Shown here: one piece after another, positions 60,253 to 64,000 of the stretch | Numbering within the stretch: position 1 is the stretch's first letter | How the letters are laid out: the number at the start of each line of letters is the position of its first letter | Source: Heterorhizobium halophytocola | GTDB taxonomy: Bacteria > Pseudomonadota > Alphaproteobacteria > Rhizobiales > Rhizobiaceae | Direction: 5' to 3' | Length of the DNA: 64,000 nucleotides | Assembly (NCBI RefSeq): GCF_017873095.1 | Contig: NZ_JAGGJU010000001.1 | Location: 372,001-436,000, forward strand | Notes under the pieces: generated by a model | Told to the model about the DNA's origin: nothing | The model's input: the letters and a program-made list of their open reading frames with translations, nothing else | The model's database searches: none | Made by a program: the position numbers and the translations under genes

Positions 60253-60897
60253 ATGCTGAAGAAGTTCGCCGCCGCCGCCTGCCTGGTCCTGCTGGCCCCG
60301 GTCGCCGCGGCCGCCCATCCCCATGTCTTCATCGATGCGAAACTCGACGTGGTTGCCGGTCCGGACGGGACGATCAAGGATCTGAAAAACACCTGGCGCT
60401 TCGACGAGGTCTTCTCGTCCAGCGTGATCATGGACTTCGACACCAATATGGACCTGAAACTCGGGACCGAAGAGCTGAAGAAGCTGGCGGAGACGATCCG
60501 CGCGTCGCTTGGCGAATACGACTATTTCACCTTCGTCACCGCCAACGGCAAGCAGATCGCCATGGTCCCGCCCAGGGTGCTGACGGCCACCTATGCCGAC
60601 AGCCGGCTGACCGTCTCCTTCACCATGCAGCCGAAGGCACCGCTGCCGCTGAAGGGACGCCTCTCCTTCGGCATCCATGATCCGACGCTTTACACCTCGC
60701 TCGACTTCAAGAAGGATGATGACCTGACCGCCAGGGGTGCCGGCTTTACGGGCTGCGCCCGCAAGGTCGTCCGCCCCGATGCCGACCAGGTGATCGCCCA
60801 GAACCAGACGAGCCTGACCGATGCCTTCTTCAACGATCCGACCGGCACCGACATGTCGAAACTGTTTGCCACCCGACTGGAGCTGACCTGCAAATGA
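60253..60897 (+). CDS. DUF1007 periplasmic protein, partner of NicO exporter
   Basis: 214 residues from ATG 60253 (AAGGAA upstream). Signal peptide 1-21 ending in AAAAHP, then the DUF1007 start HPHVFIDAKLDVV with two His that could bind metal. The family is nearly always encoded beside NicO/RcnA-like transporters; here the next gene overlaps by 4 bp. Likely helps supply or trap nickel or cobalt at the membrane. Confidence 0.88.
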   Translation: MLKKFAAAACLVLLAPVAAAAHPHVFIDAKLDVVAGPDGTIKDLKNTWRFDEVFSSSVIMDFDTNMDLKLGTEELKKLAETIRASLGEYDYFTFVTANGKQIAMVPPRVLTATYADSRLTVSFTMQPKAPLPLKGRLSFGIHDPTLYTSLDFKKDDDLTARGAGFTGCARKVVRPDADQVIAQNQTSLTDAFFNDPTGTDMSKLFATRLELTCK

Positions 60898-61949
60898 GAT
60901 TGCCGCCTCGCCTGCGCCTTGCCCTGATTGCAAGTCTCGGACTGGCGGTTTTCGCCGGCATCGCCCATGCCCGCTCGCCGCTCGGCGTCGGCACCGCCGA
61001 GCCCTCCTTCGACACCACCGGCCTGTTCGGCTCGTTGCTGGTCTGGGTCAATTATTATCAGCAGGCCTTCTATCGGCAGCTCACCGGTGCGCTGGTGGCG
61101 ATGCGCCAGGATCCGGCCAAGCTATGGCTGCTGATCGGCCTTTCCTTTGCCTATGGCATTTTTCATGCGGCTGGCCCCGGCCACGGCAAGGCGGTCGTCT
61201 CCTCCTATCTGCTGGCAAACGAGACCCAGCTTCGCCGAGGCATCGCGATCTCCTTCATCGCCTCCCTGCTGCAGGCGGTCGTCGCAATCGGCGTCGTCGC
61301 CGGCGCCTATCTCCTGTTGCGCGGCTCCGGCATCACGCTGACGCAAGCGACCAATGCGATGGAGATCGCCAGCTACTGTCTCGTCATCGCCTTCGGCGCA
61401 TGGCTGCTGGTGCGCAAGCTCAAGGGGCTTGTCTTTGTCCGCCAGGGAGATACGGCAAGCGCCCTGTTCGGCACGTCCGGTGTCTCCACCCGCACGACAC
61501 AGGCGACCGGTCTCTCCTTCTCCGCCATCGAGATCGGTCATGACCATCAGGCTCTGCAGGCAGGTGCTGTCTGCGCCGATTGCGGCATGACCCATCTGCC
61601 CGATCCCTCGCTGCTGCAGGCCGATCGCTTCGGGCTTGGAGAAGTGGCCTCGGCCATCGTCGCCGTTGGCCTAAGGCCCTGTTCCGGCGCGCTGCTGGTG
61701 ATGACGTTTTCGCTGCTGAACGGGCTTTATCTCGGCGGCATCCTGTCGGTCTTCGCCATGGCGCTCGGCACGACCATCACCGTCTCGCTGCTCGCCATTC
61801 TCGCCGTCGGCGCCAAGGGCCTTGCGACACGACTTGCCGGGCGGCAATCGAGATCCGGCGCCATGGTCGGCCACGCGATCGAGATCACCGGCGCGATCGC
61901 CGTGATCGCGCTCGGCACCCTTCTTTTGCTGGCCACGCTGAAGAACTGA
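60894..61949 (+). CDS. NicO-family nickel/cobalt transporter
   Basis: 351 residues with a signal-like first helix and about six further membrane helices. Signature motifs HAAGPGHGKAVVSSYLLA (about 92-109) and GLRPCSGALLVMTFS (about 258-272) match the NicO/RcnA fold. A cytoplasmic loop contains HDHQ and CADCGMTH, possible metal ligands. Start overlaps the DUF1007 stop. Probably exports Ni2+ or Co2+; direction is by family analogy. Confidence 0.9.
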   Translation: MRLPPRLRLALIASLGLAVFAGIAHARSPLGVGTAEPSFDTTGLFGSLLVWVNYYQQAFYRQLTGALVAMRQDPAKLWLLIGLSFAYGIFHAAGPGHGKAVVSSYLLANETQLRRGIAISFIASLLQAVVAIGVVAGAYLLLRGSGITLTQATNAMEIASYCLVIAFGAWLLVRKLKGLVFVRQGDTASALFGTSGVSTRTTQATGLSFSAIEIGHDHQALQAGAVCADCGMTHLPDPSLLQADRFGLGEVASAIVAVGLRPCSGALLVMTFSLLNGLYLGGILSVFAMALGTTITVSLLAILAVGAKGLATRLAGRQSRSGAMVGHAIEITGAIAVIALGTLLLLATLKN

Positions 61950-61955
61950 CCGGTC

Positions 61956-62177
61956 CTATCGACTGTTGTCGCGACGACGCTTGTAGATCGTCCTGACCCA
62001 GAAAATCAGGAAGAACGACAGAATGACGACCGCGCCGACGGTCGCGGCCAGAACCGGCGAATACTGACCGATCCAGAGGGTCAGGTTGGGCAGGAAATAG
62101 ATCCCCGCTCCGACCACGAGGAGAATGACGGCTGCGGCTATCGCCGAAGAGCGGTCGTTGTTGGCGGGATCGCTCAT
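61956..62177 (-). CDS. Small two-helix membrane protein
   Basis: 73 residues with two hydrophobic segments (about 11-29 and 40-60) and a basic C-terminus (YKRRRDNSR). No known domain recognised. Its ATG overlaps the stop of the upstream acetyltransferase gene by 4 bp, which supports it being translated. It ends 7 bp from the convergent NicO gene. Confidence 0.7.
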   Translation of the reverse strand: MSDPANNDRSSAIAAAVILLVVGAGIYFLPNLTLWIGQYSPVLAATVGAVVILSFFLIFWVRTIYKRRRDNSR

Positions 62178-62863
62178 GCGGCAGATCCCGCCATGCTGCT
62201 GCGGATATCATCCAGCTTGCGGATCTGCCGACCCTCGGCGTCAAAATTGTCCGGCGAGAGCCATGCCTCGAACACGGCCTTCAGCTGCGGCCATTCGCCG
62301 TCGATCATCGAAAACCATACGGTATCGCGGTTCTCGCCCTTGGAAATCATATGCTGGCGAAACACGCCTTCGAAGGTGAAGCCCAATCGGCGCGCGGTCG
62401 CCTTGCTCGGCTCATTGCCGTTGTGGCACTTCCACTCGTAGCGCCGGTAACCAAGCCCCTCGAACACATGCCGCGCCATCAGGTAATGCGCCTCGGTCGA
62501 GAGCGGCGAGCGCTTCATCGCGGCGCCATGGGCAACCGATCCGACCTCGACGACACCATTTGCCGGATCGGGCCGCATATAGCTCGCCATGCCCAGAATG
62601 TCGCCGTTCGCCTTGTCTTGGAAAACGCAGGTCACCCAGCCGAGCGTGTCGCGCGCACGGTCGAGCCAGTCGCCGAATGGCGCGGGTCCGGCAAAATGCG
62701 CCTGGGGGAAATATTTCAACAGCGCGTTGACCTCCTCGCCGCCGAGCGCGTCCCAGAGTGCCGACAGATGCCGTGCGCGATCGTAAGGCTTGACGGTCAC
62801 GCGCCGTCCTTCGATCGTGACGGGCTTGGGCGCTTCCACCTTGTACTGGCTGAGATCGGACAT
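62174..62863 (-). CDS. GNAT-family acetyltransferase (RimJ/RimL-like)
   Basis: 229 residues of the acetyltransferase-3 type: VTVKPYDRARHLSALWDAL near the start, GDILGMASYMRPDPANGVVEVGSVAHG for the central strands, and YLMARHVFEGLGYRRYEWKCHNGNEPSKATARRLGFTFEG-type acetyl-CoA and peptide-binding segments. Related enzymes acetylate protein N-termini or small amines. Overlaps the downstream small membrane protein gene by 4 bp. Confidence 0.9.
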   Translation of the reverse strand: MSDLSQYKVEAPKPVTIEGRRVTVKPYDRARHLSALWDALGGEEVNALLKYFPQAHFAGPAPFGDWLDRARDTLGWVTCVFQDKANGDILGMASYMRPDPANGVVEVGSVAHGAAMKRSPLSTEAHYLMARHVFEGLGYRRYEWKCHNGNEPSKATARRLGFTFEGVFRQHMISKGENRDTVWFSMIDGEWPQLKAVFEAWLSPDNFDAEGRQIRKLDDIRSSMAGSAA

Positions 62864-62951
62864 CGGGTTACCTTTGGCATTGAAGTGCGCAAGGATTAGG
62901 CGAGCCCGCTTAGAAAGGCAACGAGACTCTCCGGCAAGCGCCCTGCGCCGT

Positions 62952-63668
62952 TCAGACGGCCTTGGTCTTTGCAGAAGCGACCGCCGCCTCGATATGATCG
63001 ATCAGCGCATCCGGAAGACCGAGTCGGCCGGCCAGAAGATCGAGATAGCCGCGCTCCGCCCGGCTGTCGGGTTCGATCGTCAGCCGCGACGCCGTGTAGA
63101 TCTCGACCTTCTGCTCTTCGGTGCGGGCAGCCGTTACCAGAGCATCGAGATCGATCGGATTGGCAAGCTCGGCTTCCAGGAACGCTTCCGCTTCCGCGCC
63201 GAGATCGACCGCATGCACCTTTTCCATGATCTGCTTGCGCTCGTCAGCGTCGATATGGCCATCGGCCTTGGCAGCGGCGATCATCGCCCGCACCAGGGTC
63301 AGGGCGAAATCGTTGGAAAATTCGCCCGACTGCGGATGGAAGGGTGATTCGGCTGGCGGCGGCAGAAGCTCGGGTGCGTTAGCGGGCGTTGCGGGCGCCG
63401 CCTGCTCGGGCATCTTGCCCGCCTTGTAGTTCTGGTAGGCGAGATAGCCGAGACCGGCGACGGCTGCGACACCACCAAGCTTCACCGCATTTTCGGTCAA
63501 GGACCGGCCGGTCTTGGTGCCGAGCAGCAGGGCTGCGATCGCGCCGGTCTTCCAGGGATTGTTGCGCGCCATGTCGCCCGCCTGCCCTGCCCTCTCCTTC
63601 ACCGTGCCGGTGAGCCCCGGAATTTCCGAACCCAGGAACTGGTCGAGCAGCTTTTTCGCATCCAACAT
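62952..63668 (-). CDS. TerB-like / DUF533 family protein
   Basis: 238 residues from ATG 63668, behind GGGAGATG. A hydrophobic Gly-rich segment (NAVKLGGVAAVAGLGYLAY, about 80-98) separates a short N-terminal region from a Pro/Ala linker and a C-terminal helical TerB/DUF533 domain (about 117-230, LVRAMIAAAKADGHIDADER). The DGHIDADE element is the acidic loop of TerB-like domains. Similar proteins (YebE) are membrane-associated; function unknown. Confidence 0.85.
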   Translation of the reverse strand: MLDAKKLLDQFLGSEIPGLTGTVKERAGQAGDMARNNPWKTGAIAALLLGTKTGRSLTENAVKLGGVAAVAGLGYLAYQNYKAGKMPEQAAPATPANAPELLPPPAESPFHPQSGEFSNDFALTLVRAMIAAAKADGHIDADERKQIMEKVHAVDLGAEAEAFLEAELANPIDLDALVTAARTEEQKVEIYTASRLTIEPDSRAERGYLDLLAGRLGLPDALIDHIEAAVASAKTKAV

Positions 63669-63730
63669 CGGTGCATCTCCCTCATTTAGCCGTGCTTCGA
63701 CACAGATAGGAAGGCGGGCGGCAAATTCCA

Positions 63731-63764
63731 AAGGAAAGGCCGCCCCCCGAACAGGGAAGCGGCC
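63731..63764 (-). terminator. Terminator of the eda gene
   Basis: In the minus direction GGCCGC with an extended G-T/C-G stem (63764-63754 paired with 63748-63738) is followed by TTTCCTTT, 34 bp beyond the aldolase stop codon. Confidence 0.55.
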
Positions 63765-63797
63765 ATGCTATGTCGATGACGATGTCTGGAGAGTGCC

Positions 63798-64000
63798 TCA
63801 GGCCGTCAGCGCGAAAGCCTCTTCGGCCAGACGCGTGATGCCGTCCCAGTCGCCCCTGGCAACCAGGTCCTTCGGCGCGACCCAGGAGCCGCCGACGCAG
63901 ATCACGTTCGGCAGCGACAGATAGTCCTTGGCATTCTTCAGCGAAATGCCGCCGGTCGGGCAGAACATCGTGCCGGCAAGCGGCGACGACAGCGATTTCA
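63798..64000 (-). CDS. eda: 2-dehydro-3-deoxy-phosphogluconate aldolase (3' part)
   Basis: Only the C-terminal 67 codons lie in the window. The sequence [19 protein letters not shown] followed by [11 protein letters not shown] is the typical end of KDPG/KHG aldolase, and it finishes [14 protein letters not shown]. It splits KDPG to pyruvate and glyceraldehyde-3-phosphate in the Entner-Doudoroff pathway, the main hexose route in rhizobia. Start is beyond position 64000. Confidence 0.85.
   Translation of the reverse strand, partial: KSLSSPLAGTMFCPTGGISLKNAKDYLSLPNVICVGGSWVAPKDLVARGDWDGITRLAEEAFALTA

Overview
The window is about 64 kb of GC-rich chromosomal DNA from an alphaproteobacterium, most likely Rhizobiaceae (Agrobacterium/Rhizobium group). 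The evidence is the gene order glgP-glgB-glgC-glgA-pgm-glgX, a four-subunit sarcosine oxidase locus, a TakP-type TRAP binding protein, a RopB/Omp25-type porin, an aa3-oxidase subunit IV and a type III ornithine decarboxylase with a long 5' region. No tRNA, rRNA, CRISPR array, insertion sequence or phage gene was seen. Coding density is high and most genes are housekeeping or nutrient-use functions. Annotations rest on reading the translated sequence; no database search was run.

Region by region: 0-5.5 kb holds a polar amino acid ABC transporter operon headed by an M20 (AbgB-like) amidohydrolase, with a divergent GntR/FCD regulator and a palindromic operator candidate between them. 5.5-7.7 kb holds a fumarylacetoacetate-hydrolase-family gene, a divergent MarR regulator and a secreted degenerate nuclease-like protein. 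8.0-9.5 kb holds the bifunctional mannose-1-phosphate guanylyltransferase/mannose-6-phosphate isomerase. 9.6-9.9 kb holds what appears to be the decayed remnant of an ABC-2 permease. 10.0-16.7 kb is a three-gene transglutaminase / ATP-grasp / alpha-E cluster of unknown product, followed by a TadG-like protein. 18.2-29.3 kb is the glycogen operon. 29.4-30.6 kb holds a MaoC-like hydratase and a secreted DUF2314 protein.

30.7-36.7 kb is the sarcosine oxidase operon (soxB, an inserted alpha/beta hydrolase, soxD, soxA, soxG). 37-38.5 kb holds rpsU, a TPR lipoprotein and cytochrome oxidase subunit IV. 38.7-41 kb is a membrane PAS-GGDEF-EAL protein with a degenerate GGDEF motif. 41.4-45.1 kb holds TRAP permeases convergent with a TakP-like binding protein. 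45.3-51.7 kb holds a glutamine-amidotransferase-type peptidase, a peroxiredoxin, a 2-hydroxyacid dehydrogenase, LacI and MarR regulators, a creatininase-family hydrolase and a capsule-type glycosyltransferase. 51.9-54.1 kb is a COG0523 GTPase with a His-rich loop plus a WD40 protein. 54.2-56.7 kb holds a divergent pair (small secreted protein / beta-barrel) sharing a CtrA-type box, and an Omp25-type porin. 56.9-64 kb holds GNATs, ornithine/lysine decarboxylase, LysR, a DUF1007-NicO metal export pair, a TerB/DUF533 protein and the 3' end of eda.

The least-understood units are the transglutaminase/ATP-grasp cluster, the CtrA-boxed secreted-protein/beta-barrel pair, the transporter-plus-amidohydrolase operon of unknown substrate, and the hydrolase embedded in the sarcosine oxidase operon.
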